A stretch of DNA of 64,000 nt from Lasiosphaeria ovina (GCA_033439765.1 JAULSN010000002.1:2108001-2172000); one strand, 5' to 3'. Counted from the stretch's first letter, positions 21,881-34,264 are shown. Numbers and translations are program-made. Notes: generated by a model not told the origin, from the letters alone.

Positions 21881-24467
21881 AAGTAGCAAGCAATGTTTTC
21901 AAACACGAGCAAGCCAGAAGTGTGGCGGGCGGTCTTCCCTGTCTTCTGTCATCGTTGTCTCGACGGAAATACCCACTTGGTTCTGGCGTCTGCGGACATA
22001 TTGGAGGTGTTATGGCTTGGTTCTTCTCTTTTGGTCTTCACGAACCGCAGTGTGTGGTAGAGGGGCGGTGAACACGTCACTGTTATGATATGCGAGCGGA
22101 CTGGACGTGACTTTGTTCCTACCTGCCACATATGATGGGTATCCGTACACCGGGGGCATGGTACTGTACCTATATCGTCTGCCGAGAACAGCTTGCATCA
22201 GGGCATAGAGCAGAGCATATGCACAGTTTGCTCGGCCTATTAGCTTGAGATTTACCCAGTCTAACTTGAGAAAGATGACTCGATTTTAAATGGAGCCTAT
22301 CTCAAACTTCCAAGAAATGCGTAAAGATGCAGTTATAAAACGCGGTGTGGAATTCTTGCATCGATTCTTTCCCCATGGCCGATGTCGCAGGTAACAACGA
22401 CCCAATGGACCATGGTACAGTAGGATCCCAGATGGAATTGATAAAAAGGCTTGGCGGGATTTTGGTGGGTCCACAAAGATAAAGCGAGATCAATGTCTTA
22501 GCCGAGCCGGCCGAGATTCCAAGGTGGGGTATGGAAGGGCTGAAAATGTTGGGGACGAGGGGGGGGGTAGGGGTTGGGCCAAGGGGGGGAGCACTAAGCA
22601 AGCCACCCACCGAATAAGCTCTCCCATGGCAGCGGCGTGAGACGGGGCACCCATTCGCTTCCATGACACTTGTCTCCATGCTCTGATATTGTCACGCAGC
22701 TCAAGGGGCAGATACCCTCGAGCAACATGATTCGAAGTCACTCCACAAGTCTACTCGTATGATCTTCTTCAGAGTGCAAACGTTCTCCGCGTATTGGCTA
22801 ATCTAGGAAATACCGATTCATCTCGTAACCCTCTCACGATCCATGCCGTTACTAGTTAAGCGTGACAGGTCCCAGCAAATGTGGAAGGGGCAGATCATGG
22901 CAGCGCCAAGGCACCCTCTTCGCGAAGTTTACCTTACCTTAATGAGTGTAGCGTTTAAAGGGCCGGGAAGACCAGTTCGTAGCGCGGCGGAGAAGCAGCT
23001 CATTTTTCTCTGGGTCAGAATAATAAAAATGAAGCCACCCATGATTGTCTTCTCGAGCAAACGTTTCTTTGGGCTTTAGAACCTTAACTTACTGTAACCA
23101 TCCGGTATGCCGCTTCGACGGTTTCCCAGGTGCAGGTCCCAGCTACACAAAGTACGCAATGGCGGAGTCGGGTCTATTGGCACCCTTGTCAAACCCACTT
23201 AGACCGTGTCTGCTGACATTGCGCGGCCTCTGATTCGAGGGACGGGGACGACGGTGTGGACCATTTCCTCCATAACGGGAGCAAGAGGCACTCCTTCTGT
23301 CCGCCCGCTGATGATCCAACCGCAAACACCACCTGCAAGACCTAATCAGCTGCCCGGGCCGTCGTGCAGCTCCCAAGCGTTCACGGGGAATTCGCCCTGT
23401 AGTCCGGATTTCGACCGCTAAGAAGAGTGCATCAACAAGCGCTCGTCGCCGGCGCACACCCTCCTCCTCAGGGCCCGCCAGCCTGCGCTGTCGTGCCAGG
23501 CCTACGGGTCTTGCACTCGTTCTTAGTCACTCTTTATCTGAGCAATCAAGTTCACCTTCCCACAAATCGAACATCCTACCGAAGCAAGGGTTTGGACTGC
23601 TTCCTTCGCCCGTGTCGTATATAAATCGAGAACAGACGGCGCTACTACCCTCGTACCCAACTTCAGCCTGGGCGAGATCAGATAAAAAAAGCTACGGTGG
23701 AGAGAGATGTGGAGCGATCACGGCACCTTCATGCAGAGTGACCTTCACTCGCTTGCCCCCTCATAACGCCCGCCGCCGGACCACGCTCGCCCCCGTGATC
23801 CCTCCTGCTTACCTGTCTGTCTCCCTACATTGTTCACCGCACCACAGTCACACTGGCCTTTCCTGCAACCTCGACAGCCCTTAACATCACCCATGGCTTT
23901 AAACACACCCTCCGCCCTTCTCGAATCGTTCCTCTAATCGGTACATCAGAGGGAAGTTGTACGTGTATGCGCCACTTGGTTTCTCCAAGCGCATTTGCTT
24001 TCTCCTAAATACTTTGCCTTTATTAGGCGGCATATCCCGAGCTGTAATCTGCGTCTCCCGCTCTTAGCGTTACGTTCTTCGGGATACTATCGCACTCGGT
24101 CTTCACTTCTCTGCGGCGGAGCTGATATTGGTTCCCCTCCGGCTCCGTGTTCCGTCTTGTCCATAGGATCCGGCTTGTGCTGGCGCCAGGATCGCGGAAC
24201 TACCTTGAGGACAATCGTCGCCTTCGAGCCTACTCTGGAGGTTGTTCTCAAGAAAGTATCGGGCAGATACTTATTCTTGCCACCCTCCCGAAACAACGAT
24301 TACAAAGCTTGGCATCTGCCGACAACGAATAGCGTCTGCCATTCCTGCCGCTCTCGACGACAAGTTCCCTTCCGCCGAAACAAACACATTGCTTGCTGTG
24401 ACCGACGCCGTTGCTACACCATTCTCGAGAGCTTGCGGGAACCTATTACCACGAGGCCGACACAGCA
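21881..24467. promoter_or_regulatory. 2.6-kb upstream region of the iron regulator gene
   Basis: No supported gene. The left part carries the 3' flank of the unknown gene, a G-rich stretch near 22558-22590 and TA-rich spacer. The right part (about 23600-24467) is C/T-rich and looks like promoter plus a long 5' leader, with several short upstream frames. A perfect ATCAGATAA site lies at 23677-23685. Long upstream regions are common for regulatory genes in filamentous fungi. Confidence 0.6.
23677..23685 (+). promoter_or_regulatory. Candidate SRE/SreA binding site upstream of the SRE gene
   Basis: ATCAGATAA is a perfect match to ATCWGATAA, the consensus known for SreA/Fep1/Urbs1-type iron-sensing GATA repressors. 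It lies about 780 bp upstream of the start codon of the gene for such a factor. Autoregulation is an inference; roughly one chance match is expected per 64 kb. Confidence 0.4.
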
Positions 24468-26318
24468 ATGATGGCTTTATCCGAAACGACGCAGAGTCTT
24501 GCCTCCGAGGCACCTAAGGAATCCGCGCCAAGTCCCCGGCGGACGGCTCTTCCGTCTAAACCTTTGTCATCAAGAGAGAGTCTCGAGCTATCTCGGCGCT
24601 CGAAGCCGGATGCCACCCCTTTGGGGAATGACCGGTCTCGAGCAGAGAATTCACCAAACCCAGCCACAAAAAGCGAGAGCCCCCGCGGTTTACCACAGAC
24701 TCTGAGCCCAAAGACAAATCGGTTACAGCTCTCGCCCACACCTGACGCCCCGCCCATCGAAGGACTCACTGGTCAAGTTTGCAGGTAAGCGACACCACCT
24801 TGTTCACACAGCTTTCTTCTAACCACGCTTCTCCCAGCAACTGTGGTACAACCCGTACTCCTCTCTGGCGAAGGTCGCCTCAAGGCGCGACCATCTGCAA
24901 TGCGTGTGGGCTGTATCTCAAGTCCAGGAATGCCGCGCGCCCAACCAACTTGAAGCGCCCACCTAGTATGGTTGCGAGCAATCACAGACCAACAACCGCA
25001 GGACTATCATCTCCAAATTCCTACTCGCCCCTGGCTCACAATGCTCCCCCAGCAACATATGTCGCAGCGGACCAGACGCCAACAGGATCATGCCCGGGAG
25101 GGGGAAAGTGCAACGGCACCGGCGGCGCTGAGGGGTGCAGCGGCTGTCCTGCTTACAACAACCGAGTTTCTAAGAGCGCCAGCATGAATGTGGTGAAATG
25201 CCAGCACACGTTGTCTGGCCAAAAGACCCGGTCGGACAGCAATCCAGACGAACCGACCCCGATTGATATTGGCGCATTGCATATCCAGAGCCAGAACACC
25301 ACTGTTGTTATCGCATGTCAAAACTGTGGGACAACTATCACACCGCTGTGGCGGAGGGACGCAGCTGGCCACACAATTTGCAATGCTTGTGGTAAGCCCA
25401 AGGTACTTCGATGTACACTAAACACGATGGCTGACTTTCACAGGACTGTACTACAAACTACACGGCTTACACCGACCTGTGACTATGAAGAAGTCGATCA
25501 TAAAGCGGAGAAAACGGGTCCTGCCCTTTGCTGGTCAGACGACGGAGGCCGAGAACGAGCCTGGCGAGCATACGGACTCACCTTCGCCCTCTCCAGATTC
25601 CGATGTCGAGATGGAGAGGGGCTCGACTAATCCAGACGGTTCCGTCAATCTAGGTCTCCGACGGCGCGAAGAGCCGTCGTTGACACTTGTTTCAGAATAC
25701 ACACTGCGGCAGAATAGCCAGGTATCTTCGGCGCAGCCCGAAAACCCAGGACAGAATCGCCCGCCACCTACGGGTCAACCTCAGTATCAGCCGGAATCTC
25801 TCACTAACGAGAACCGGTTAGCGCCGTTAACAGCTGTATCAAACACAGATGAGCGCCAGTCCTCGTTATCACCAGCATCCTTTTTGTCACCATCCCGCAA
25901 GCGCTCCTTCTCCGCTACCGACATAGATTTCCGAGGTCCCAATGAGGGTGAGAATGGCAAACGTTTGTCATCCATCAAGTCTATTCTTAAAATGGCGGCT
26001 ATGAGCCAGGAGCCCGGGCATGCGGGACAGTTTCTACACTCTCCTGGGAGTACGGCAGCATCGAGCCCGAGTCCCAGACCGTTCTATAGCCGCGGCGGAA
26101 CAGACACACCGCCATCTCTTGCTACTGCCCGTCCCAATTCATGGGATCAACAACAACACGAGACCGACAGGTTGAGTGCAGAGAGGCAGAAATCAGAGAA
26201 GCTAGAGGCAGAGAAGCTGAAAGCAGAGAGACGGTCGGCGCTTGAGCGTGAAGCCGAGAAGATGAGAGAGCTACTGGCGGCGAAAGAGAAGGAGCTGGCG
26301 GAGTTAGGAGCCGAGTGA
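24468..26318 (+). CDS. sreA: Iron-responsive GATA transcription factor (siderophore biosynthesis repressor SRE/SreA)
   Basis: Nuclear repressor of siderophore biosynthesis and iron uptake under iron-replete conditions. Exons 24468-24784, 24838-25391 and 25444-26318 give 581 residues. Two GATA fingers of the form C-X2-C-X17-C-X2-C are visible: Cys105/108/126/129 ([26 protein letters not shown]) and Cys266/269/287/290 ([26 protein letters not shown], then [11 protein letters not shown]). Each finger is split by an intron: the first between C105 and C108, the second right after CNAC. Between them lies the cysteine-rich block C-X5-C-X8-C-X2-C (CPGGGKC...CSGC), the hallmark of iron-sensing GATA factors and absent from nitrogen or light regulators. 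The C-terminal half is Ser/Pro-rich and ends in a Glu/Lys/Ala coiled coil ([23 protein letters not shown]), also usual in this family. Start choice between two adjacent ATGs is open. Confidence 0.96.
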
Positions 26319-27129
26319 CGCTCTACTAGGGAGGTGTTGTGTCCCGGCCTTGAACGAATGAACGATCCTTGTGTGTATGTATATAAACGCCTATCAATGA
26401 AGTATCTGGCGTGGGCATGGGATTGGGGCTTAGTCGCGGGACAAGCGATGCGAGCGGGCATAAATTACGGCGCACTGGAATGGGGTTTGTTAGAGTGGCC
26501 TTGTTGTTACGACCTGCTGAGGGTAAGCCCTTCTTCACCTAGATTTCCCTGAAATGGGTACCTCTATCTAGTCATCTTGAGTACAGGCCTAATTCTGGGC
26601 TAATGGATATCATTCAACTCATGAACGTATTACGTCGCCAGCGAACCCTGACAAGCTCCGTGCATGGGTTTAGGCTACAGCACAGTGACGAAGAGCCACC
26701 TGGCATACGGCTCCGTAAGCGACGGATTGACGTACTGCACCCCTCCAAGCTGGTGATGCTGGAAGTGTTGTCCAACTTGTGTCAGAATATTTAATATCTA
26801 TGTATTTTCGCGATGTGAATGACTTCAAAAATGGAAAAGGGGAATAAAAAGGGGGCCGTTTGAGTGGATAGAATAAAGGGTGACGTCGCAACCAAGATTT
26901 CATTACCCAACAGGCCTGTGGCTGGGGGGCCACGGGGCCCCGGGGGCGTCGGAGTGGAGCCGCGCGTAATTAATGTCAATGTACTATAGCTTACCTACTG
27001 TAGCGCAGCGAAAGCAAGTTCGTCGTTCGTCAGCCGTTTCGCCCAAGCTCTGCAACTTTCCGGACAACCCATCGCGACAAAGCCTTTCTCTCTTCGCGCG
27101 CACATTCCCATCCAACTCTCACGATCGCA
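26319..27129. other. Spacer between sreA and TVP15
   Basis: It contains the 3' flank of sreA (TATATAAA-like stretch near 26380) and the promoter of TVP15. No open frame has recognisable content. Confidence 0.6.
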
Positions 27130-28026
27130 ATGGATTTCTCCGACAGCTTGTACGTCTACGCCGCAGTTCCAAGCCCAGCTGCTCTAGCTCGGGCAGCTGC
27201 TCTCCGCTATCAGCGCGCTTCCCGCCTTGCTGCGTTTGTTGACGTGGTGTCGATTGGGGCATCTGGCCGCTAACTTTGCGCTCTCACTAGCCGGCTCGTC
27301 AACCTGGGAGTTGGGGCTCTGCTCGTGCTCGGCGGCATCTTGCAGTTCTTCCAGGGCACCGGCGTTCACTCTTCCTTCGTCGCTGTCTACGAGATTCTCT
27401 TTGGTCTCGGTAAGTTTCAACCAGACCCCCTTAACTGCCTTGAGGAATAGCCCACGCGCAAACTAGCTGCACGGCCGATCGAGCCCCTTTGCTTGATGAC
27501 ATAAGAACATCTGCTAATTGCCATCGCGTCTTGTGTCACAGTGATCGCCCTTCTCGGTACGTCTATGCGAATAACCCGCACCTGGATTCGCGGCGATCCC
27601 AAGCCTGGCCTGACCTGGCCCGGCCTGGACCCTTCCTCCCTGTTTCCCGCTGCAAGATGCTAACCGTGCGCCTACCGAACAACAGAGTTCCAAATCCCGC
27701 CCCAGGTCTCGCGCTATGCCAACTTCATGTTCTCGTTCATCGGCCGTGGTATCTGTACGTACTCTAGCTCCCGAAACTGCCGTCAGGCACAGGCTGGTTG
27801 CGGCCTGTGGACGGGACTGCAAACTGACAAAATTTAACCCCCTATTCTAGTCTACATCTTCGCCGGCACGCTTATTCTCGAAGGCGGATTCATCCTCAAG
27901 ACGCTCGCCGGATCTATCATTGGCTTCGTCGGGCTGGCCTACGTCGTCCTCGAATTCATCCCGTCCATCGAGCCCCCTGCCAACATGCGGGAAGCGGATG
28001 CTGGCTGGGGCGCCGAGCAGGTGTAA
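27130..28026 (+). CDS. TVP15: Golgi membrane protein TVP15 (COPI-associated family)
   Basis: Small tetraspanning membrane protein of late-Golgi vesicles. Five exons: 27130-27149, 27291-27409, 27542-27556, 27686-27754 and 27851-28026; together 132 residues, close to the roughly 140 of the yeast protein. Two exons are only 20 and 15 nt. Introns carry GTACGT or GTAAGT donors and CTAAC-type branches. The protein reads MDFSDSFRLVNLGVG with hydrophobic segments ALLVLGGILQFF, FVAVYEILFGLVIALLEF, ANFMFSFIGRGIFYIFAGTLIL and GSIIGFVGLAYVVLEFI, ending in an acidic soluble tail (MREADAGWGAEQV). The layout of four helices with the conserved FxGRGIFYIF box in the third matches COPI-associated/TVP15 proteins. 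Function is taken from the family. Confidence 0.9.
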
Positions 28027-28903
28027 GGGGAGGCTCGCCTTCACACTGGGAACCTCGCTTTGTCAGGGGCAAGGCAGGTAGGGATGGAATGACGGTTTTT
28101 TTTTGAGTTGGCCGCTAGGTCCCAAATTCCTCCGGCTTGGAGAGTTGGCTGGCCAAACATGGAAGAGAGGGAGGGCGGCTCGCAGGAGGCCATAGCTATT
28201 GCCGTGCGGGATACCTGGGGCATTTGTAACGGTCTTGAATCGGGTTGACTTAAAGAGGGCTTGTTTTATTATTATCATGGCGGTTGTCGCTTTTCGTAGT
28301 CTATATATACTAATCTTGTATTGGATCTCTATGACATGCGATGCGCTTCTCTGCTTCCTGCCTGCCTTATTTCAAGTGTTCACTTAACGTAGGTGCTAGA
28401 CTCTGGACCATTCAATAAAGAGGCCACATGGCCCATATCGTCTCGATAGGTCCTTGCGCACACGCAGACGCACACGCGTACGGCGGGCGTAATCGTGAAA
28501 CTTTACGAGGTACTCAAAGACTCGCCGTTCCTTGGCGGGACCGCAAGCAAGCATTTTTTTTTTTTTTGCGAAGGGGTGAAGCTAAAATAAAGGCAGAGCA
28601 TTCTAGGGTTAGGGGTATAAGTGCCGATAGATAAGCCGGTTATCGCAATATTTTTGTCTGAGGGGCAGGCTCAGGAAAAGGGAAAAATAAATTTGAGACA
28701 GCCAGCCAGTTGCTTCGTAAGGTCAGCTCACTTGAAGAAACTCAAAACAGAGACAAAAAACAGAAATCCCCAGCAAGTGCTGTGACCTTTTCAAAAAGAC
28801 GCCAGAAATAAGGGCGCACTACATTATTCCAACTTCTTCTTTCTATTCATTTCAAGAAGTTGACTGCCTTCTTTTCCGGACAACCACCCACACACACTCA
28901 ACG
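28027..28903. other. Spacer between TVP15 and BCP1
   Basis: It holds the TVP15 3' flank and the BCP1 promoter. A T run at about 28554-28567 is present. No gene seen. Confidence 0.6.
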
Positions 28904-29940
28904 ATGGGTAAAAAGCGAACAAGAGAGGCCGAAGCCGCCCAGCAGGACCCCACAGTCGATAAGATGGACGAGGATGGCAGCTCAGACAGCAGCGACGATG
29001 TGAGAGGTGACCTCTAAAGCTCCCCACGCACAGCCTTTTGTTCTCATCTTTCTTTTTTCCTGCTTTAATAAAGAACATTTTGGCTAAACTAAAGGGCATG
29101 TGTCTGTTTGTTCCTCGACAGGACATGGATATTGTCAACGTGGACTTTGAGCTGTTCAACTACGACTCGCAGATCGACTTCCACGGCGTCAAGACGCTGC
29201 TGCGGCAGCTCTTCGACGCCGACGCGCAGCTGCTCGACCTGTCGGGCCTGAGCGACCTCATCGTCGAGCAGAACACCATCGGCTCCACCTGCAAGGTCGA
29301 CGACAAGGCCAACGACGCCTACGCCTTCCTGACCGTGCTTAACCTGACCGAGCACCGGGCCAAGAAGCCCGTCGCGCAGCTGATCGACTATCTCAGCGGC
29401 AAGGCGCGGGCGGCGAGCGCCGTCGACGGCAGCAGCAGCAGCAGCAGCAGTCTGGCGGCGACGGTCCCGGAGCTCCTGGCGGCGGCATCCTCGGGCAGCA
29501 AGCAGGTGCAGGTGGGGCTTGTGCTCGCGGAGCGGCTGCTCAACATGCCGGCCGAGGTGATCCCGCCCATGTGGGGCATGCTGGTGGACGAGATCGAGGC
29601 GGCGGTCGAGGACAAGGAGCCGTACGAGTTCACGCACTACCTGGTGGTGTCGCGGGCGTACCGCGAGGTGGCGTCGAGCCTCGACCAGAGCGAGCGCAAG
29701 CAGAAGAAGGCGCGCGAGGAGTCCAAGCTACTGTACTTCCACCCCGAGGACGACGAGATGCGCAAGCACGCCGCGGCCGCCGGCGCCTACGCCTTCACCA
29801 GCGAGGAGTCGGTCGCCGACAGCAAGAGGGCTTTCCAGGACATGGGCGTCCAGCCGCAGGGCTTCATGATGTTGATCGAGGCGAGCAAGTTCGAGGGCGC
29901 CGTCAAGGCGATCCGCGACTACGTGGGCGAATACGCATAA
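28904..29940 (+). CDS. BCP1: BCP1/BCCIP family nuclear export and ribosome assembly chaperone
   Basis: Yeast Bcp1 acts in nuclear export (Mss4) and as chaperone for ribosomal protein Rpl23; the human relative is BCCIP. Exons 28904-28999 and 29122-29940 give 304 residues against 283 in yeast. The N-terminus is basic then acidic ([26 protein letters not shown]). After the intron comes the family core [46 protein letters not shown] and AFLTVLNL. A polyserine insert (AGC repeat, about 29430-29451) interrupts the middle, and the C-terminal half has [19 protein letters not shown] and [16 protein letters not shown]. Exon 1's donor could be GTGAGA (28999/29000, used here) or a few bases later. The gene ends 147 bp from the convergent ARO7. 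Confidence 0.94.
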
Positions 29941-30087
29941 ATCTCTTGCGATTGTCTGTTTTTATTCCTTTAATTCTTCTTTAATTTAAAAGATGAAAAT
30001 GGATTCTAGGTATTGCGCTTGCGCTGCCCATACTTTTTATTTTCTTTATTTTTATTTTTACCGTTGTAATTATTGATGTGCTCCCGG

Positions 30088-30956
30088 CTACGGCGCGGGT
30101 TCGAGTCTCTGCATCAGATAGTCGACCTCGACGTCTTTGGTCAGGGGGATGACAAAATCCTCGTACATGGCCACGACGGCGTCCACGTTGATCTTGACCT
30201 GCTCTCCAGCATCGGCGCCGAGCGAGGGGTCCGTCCCGTACGTCTGGGCCTTGAGCTTCAGCCTCTCGAGCACCTTCTTCTCCACGGCCTTGTTCGTGAT
30301 GGCGTCGCCGATGCCGCCGCGGTCGCCGGCCCGGATGAGGCGCGTGAAGCGCTCCGTCTCGGACTGGAACTTTGATTCGGCGACGAATTTGCCAAAGTGG
30401 ATGCGGCGCGACAGGGCCTGCAGGCAGGCGATGTCGCACGTCGCCGACGAGCCGTAGTTCTCCTGCGACACGCCCCGGTCGCCGTGGCCAAAGTCGGGGC
30501 ACACCTTGGGCAGGAACTGCTCCGTGTAGAAGGTCTTGATCTTGTCGTTGACGTTGACGTCGTTGGGGTGCAGGATCTTGGGGTAGTGCAGCGAGTCCAG
30601 GATGGACTTTTGCACGGCGTCGGGGAAGAAGGGGTACTCGTCGGGCGACTCGTAGCGCCGGATCAGCGATTGCAGCCGCTCCTGCTCCGTCAGGTACCAG
30701 TCCATAAAGCTCAGGCTGCTGTCGGGTATCGGCACGGCCCCCGGGATGTAGATGTTCTTGTTGAGCGGGAACTGCACTCGCTCAATGAGGTGGAACGTGA
30801 TGGTGTCTTCCAGCCGGCTGCTTTCGCGTGAGTCTTTCCGAACGTAACACGTTTCCACGAAAGGGAAGGAGGGTCCTTGACTTACATCAGCTGGTAGCGG
30901 ATGCGCGAGAGGTCGAGAGCCTGCGAGGCATCGGAGAGGTCGATGATGGAATCCAT
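30088..30956 (-). CDS. ARO7: Chorismate mutase
   Basis: Converts chorismate to prephenate, the branch point to phenylalanine and tyrosine; cytosolic homodimer. Exons 30956-30886 and 30817-30088 are joined over a 68-bp intron (GTAAGT donor, GCAG acceptor), giving 266 residues (yeast 256). The all-helical AroQ eukaryotic form is evident: [28 protein letters not shown] at the start, then the long [26 protein letters not shown] stretch, [41 protein letters not shown] and the C-terminal [11 protein letters not shown]. Eukaryotic enzymes of this kind are activated by tryptophan and inhibited by tyrosine at a regulatory site formed by the same helices. The gene is divergent from MDV1 and convergent with BCP1. 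Confidence 0.97.
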
Positions 30957-31630
30957 TGTTGCGCCGCTTCTTTTCCTGGCTCGTTCGCTTTTTGCTTTCT
31001 TAGCTGCAGATGCAATGTAGGGCTTGCTTGAAGCAGTTGCGAGAGCGAGACGGACAGAATTTTGACTCCCGAGATGACCTCAGATTTCGTCCGGGCGGTG
31101 AGGCTGGCTGGGCCCGGCTGCGTCGGTGCCCTGCCGGCCTGCAGTTGACTGGTGGGCGGTCCGAACGGGGGAGCGCTTGTCGGAGCGCTGTGGGACTGGG
31201 ACTGGGCACGGTTGGGAAAATACGCTCTGAACGCGAAATCCAATGACGCACTAATCACGCCGCCCCACAGCTTCGGCTCCCAATAATAAGGTTCCAGGTT
31301 GGATTTTGGACCAATGCTTGCCCCCTGCAAATCACCACCCCCCCCCCCCCCCCATCAATCGCCGCCGCCCACTCAACGAGGGAGCAGGACAGAAGGTAGC
31401 ACAAGCACATGCAGCTCGGCTCGACCTCCCTGTCGACGTGTGGCTTGCACAGCTACCAGATCCCAAAGCGTAGCCAGACGGACGACGTCGGATTGAACAT
31501 CGAATACCACATTGCCATCGCACGAGCAACATCGCCCGCGACAACGCACGAATCCTGCAACTCGCCGCCTCGACAAACTTGGAAAGCTCAGACTTAAGCG
31601 AGGATCGGGACGAGTTAGAGGTGCCGACGG
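30957..31630. promoter_or_regulatory. Divergent promoter region (ARO7 / MDV1)
   Basis: A 674-bp spacer between two head-to-head genes. A run of about 16 C lies at 31338-31353, preceded by ATCACCA. No TATA box is clear. The MDV1 leader likely occupies the last 200-250 bp. Confidence 0.6.
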
Positions 31631-33822
31631 ATGGCCGGCTCCGGGCACCAGAATGCCTTCCAGGACTCCCCACCTGAAGACGAGTCTTCCGTCATCTCTG
31701 TAAGCACGACGCACCCAATGCCCAGCCCCCTCCCGGGCGCGCGGGGAACCAAGGCGGGAAGGGGACTGACTTGGCGAAAACTCTAGACGCGAGGGCTCGA
31801 GGCCTTTGGTCGCAAAGTGACGACGACCGCAAGCCATCTGATAGGCCCGCTCGCCGATCCAGCCTCGCACCCCCACTACCAGACCGCTATGAGCGAGGTA
31901 CATAAACAGCTGCGGAGGCCAGTCCTCCAGCGCAGCGTGTTCTCCCTCGCGCGCACGACTCCGACAGACCTGGTGCGGTCAAGGCTCTCGTCCAAGGAGA
32001 TCCAGTCGCGAGCCTTGTCCTATGTCCCCGAGGAGATGCTGAGGAATATACCTGATGAAGAAAACGCCTACTCGCTGTTCCAGGGCTTCCAGGCCACCTT
32101 CCCCGACTTTGCCGACGATGGCAAGAAGCACAAGCGACGAGCCTCGCGGGGGAGGAAGCTCCTCGAGGAGATGCCGACGCACGCTGACAGCCCCCACGCG
32201 GTGCAGAAGCTCAGGAGGGAGAAGGCGTCCATGATGCACAAGCTCGAGATGTTCAGCGTCCGCAAGAACATGGCTAGCAGCGAGATTCGCGAGATCGACA
32301 ACAAGATAGCTAACCTTCAGGGCATGCGCAAGATCATCCTCGGCAGGCTGGCAAGTCTGGAGCAGGAAGAGGCACTACTGGAGCACGAAAGTATGGCGTG
32401 TCTTTCTCTCGCCAGTTTTGCCAAGGTGCTAACTGACATGTCACAGTTATCGACGTTGAGGGCAGGTTAGAAGAGGCCCATGACCTCGCCGATGAAGCGG
32501 AGTCGGCAGCGATGCAGACACCGACAAAGTCTGACGAAGACCTCGAATCCGAGCACGGCGACGTGGCAGGCTTCATGTCACAGTCACTGTACGAGAAACT
32601 CCCGTCGGCAAGCAGCACGCCATCCCGGGGCAAAAAGCCGCGAAACATCCGCCGGAAATCCATGCCCATTCTTCATGAGCACTTCAAGCCAGGCACCATG
32701 ATTCGCTCGGTTCGCGCGCATCAGGACAGCATCACGGCCCTTGATTTTGACTCCCCCTTTGGGCTGATGGTTTCCGCGGCTATGGACGATTCGGTCCGGG
32801 TCTGGGATCTGAACGCGGGGCGCTGCATCGGCCTGCTCGAGGGACACACGGCGTCGGTCCGCACTCTCCAAGTCGAAGATAACTTCCTGGCTACGGGGTC
32901 TATGGACGCAACCATTCGGCTGTGGGACCTCAGTAAGGCGCATTACGACCCGCAAGGCAGCCAGTTTGGCAAGGACGACGAGGACGACGGTATTGCATTT
33001 GGTCACCCAGACGACCAGCCGGTGGATCCGCCCGCTGGCAGCATGAGCGACTGTCCCCTATTCACCTTGCAGGCTCACCTTGACGAGATCACAGCACTGC
33101 ACTTCAGGGGCGACGTCCTGGTTTCTGGTTCGGCCGACAAGACGCTTCGGCAGTGGGATCTCGAAAAGGGCCGCTGCGTGCAGACGCTGGATGTCATGTG
33201 GGCATCGGCCCAAGCCTCGGTTCTGTCAGCAGGCGACAGCACCTGGAGGCAGACCAGCCGCGCAACAGACGCGTCGGCGGACTTTGTTGGCGCGTTGCAG
33301 GTGTTTGAGTCGGCTCTGGCGTGCGGCACTGCCGACGGCATGGTGAGGCTCTGGGACCTGCGCAGCGGGCAAGTCCATCGCAGTTTGGTGGGCCACACTG
33401 GGCCAGTGACATGCCTTCAGTTTGACGATGTCCATCTAGTGACGGGAAGTCTCGACAGGAGCATACGGGTATGTCTTGTTCAACCGCAACACGGCCCCGG
33501 CCCCCCTACACATATAATATGCGGGCTAGCAACTAACTTGTCGCAGATATGGGACCTACGGACTGGGTCAATCTACGACGCCTATGCATATGACCATCCC
33601 ATTACAAGCATGATGTTCGATACACGCAGAATAGTCTGCGCAGCCGGAGAAGACGTGGTCAAAGTGTACGATAAGGTTGAGGGACGGCACTGGGAGTGCG
33701 GCGCCGGCATTGCCGAGGCAGAAGAGGGCAAGACGCCGGCGATTGTAGAGCGGGTTCGTATAAAGGACGGATATATGGTAGAGGGACGTCGGGACGGCGT
33801 TGTAGGGGCTTGGACATGTTAG
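31631..33822 (+). CDS. MDV1: Mitochondrial division protein 1 (WD40 adaptor)
   Basis: Adaptor on the mitochondrial outer membrane that links Fis1 to the dynamin Dnm1 during fission. Exons 31631-31699, 31787-32390, 32447-33468 and 33547-33822 give 656 residues. The N-terminal part ([53 protein letters not shown]) is the helical Fis1-binding region. A coiled coil spans about residues 160-250 ([47 protein letters not shown]). From about residue 310 a seven-bladed WD40 domain follows: [85 protein letters not shown] and [13 protein letters not shown]. The third intron (78 bp, 3n, no stop) cuts the SIR|IWDL blade, so it must be spliced for a normal propeller. Head-to-head with ARO7. Confidence 0.96.
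33469..33546 (+). other. Stop-free 78-bp intron within the MDV1 WD40 domain
   Basis: Donor GTATGT, CAACTAAC branch motif and acceptor TCGCAG. The length is 3n and no stop interrupts. Retention would insert 26 residues into the strand pair SIRIWDL of the propeller, probably breaking it. Confidence 0.85.
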
Positions 33823-34264
33823 ATGTGTGTGTTTGTGTGCGTGTAAAATACAAAAAGTGTAGTCGGCTCGCGGCAGGTTCCCGCATTGGCGTGTACGGCT
33901 GCATCTGCCTTGTCTAGGTGTGGGTGTGACTGCGTGTCATCCACAATTCGTGGTATTGCCAAGAACTGAACCTTCAATTCAAGCTCGAATAGCTGTGCCG
34001 AGTGGGGAGAAGGGGGGTAAGGGGTGGCGAGCGGGCGCTTCGACCGCAATCCCCGATTCCCGCTCTACAAACTCCACGATTCGGCATTATGATCATCTTT
34101 TTTGGCGACAGGTGCATCTGCATATGTGTACTGTGCATCCCATCCCATACAACACACACCCGTGGGCTTCCGTCCCGTCAAAGACAATTGACGCAGGCAC
34201 TCGGCCCCGCATCATATAGGCGGGTAGGCAAAGTAATCATGATTCAGGCAATGTACTCAAACAT

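Noticed and set aside
30080..30115. GGTTCGAGTC, similar to a tRNA T-arm (B box)
   Set aside because: It lies at the 3' end of the ARO7 coding sequence, and no acceptor stem or A box fits around it.
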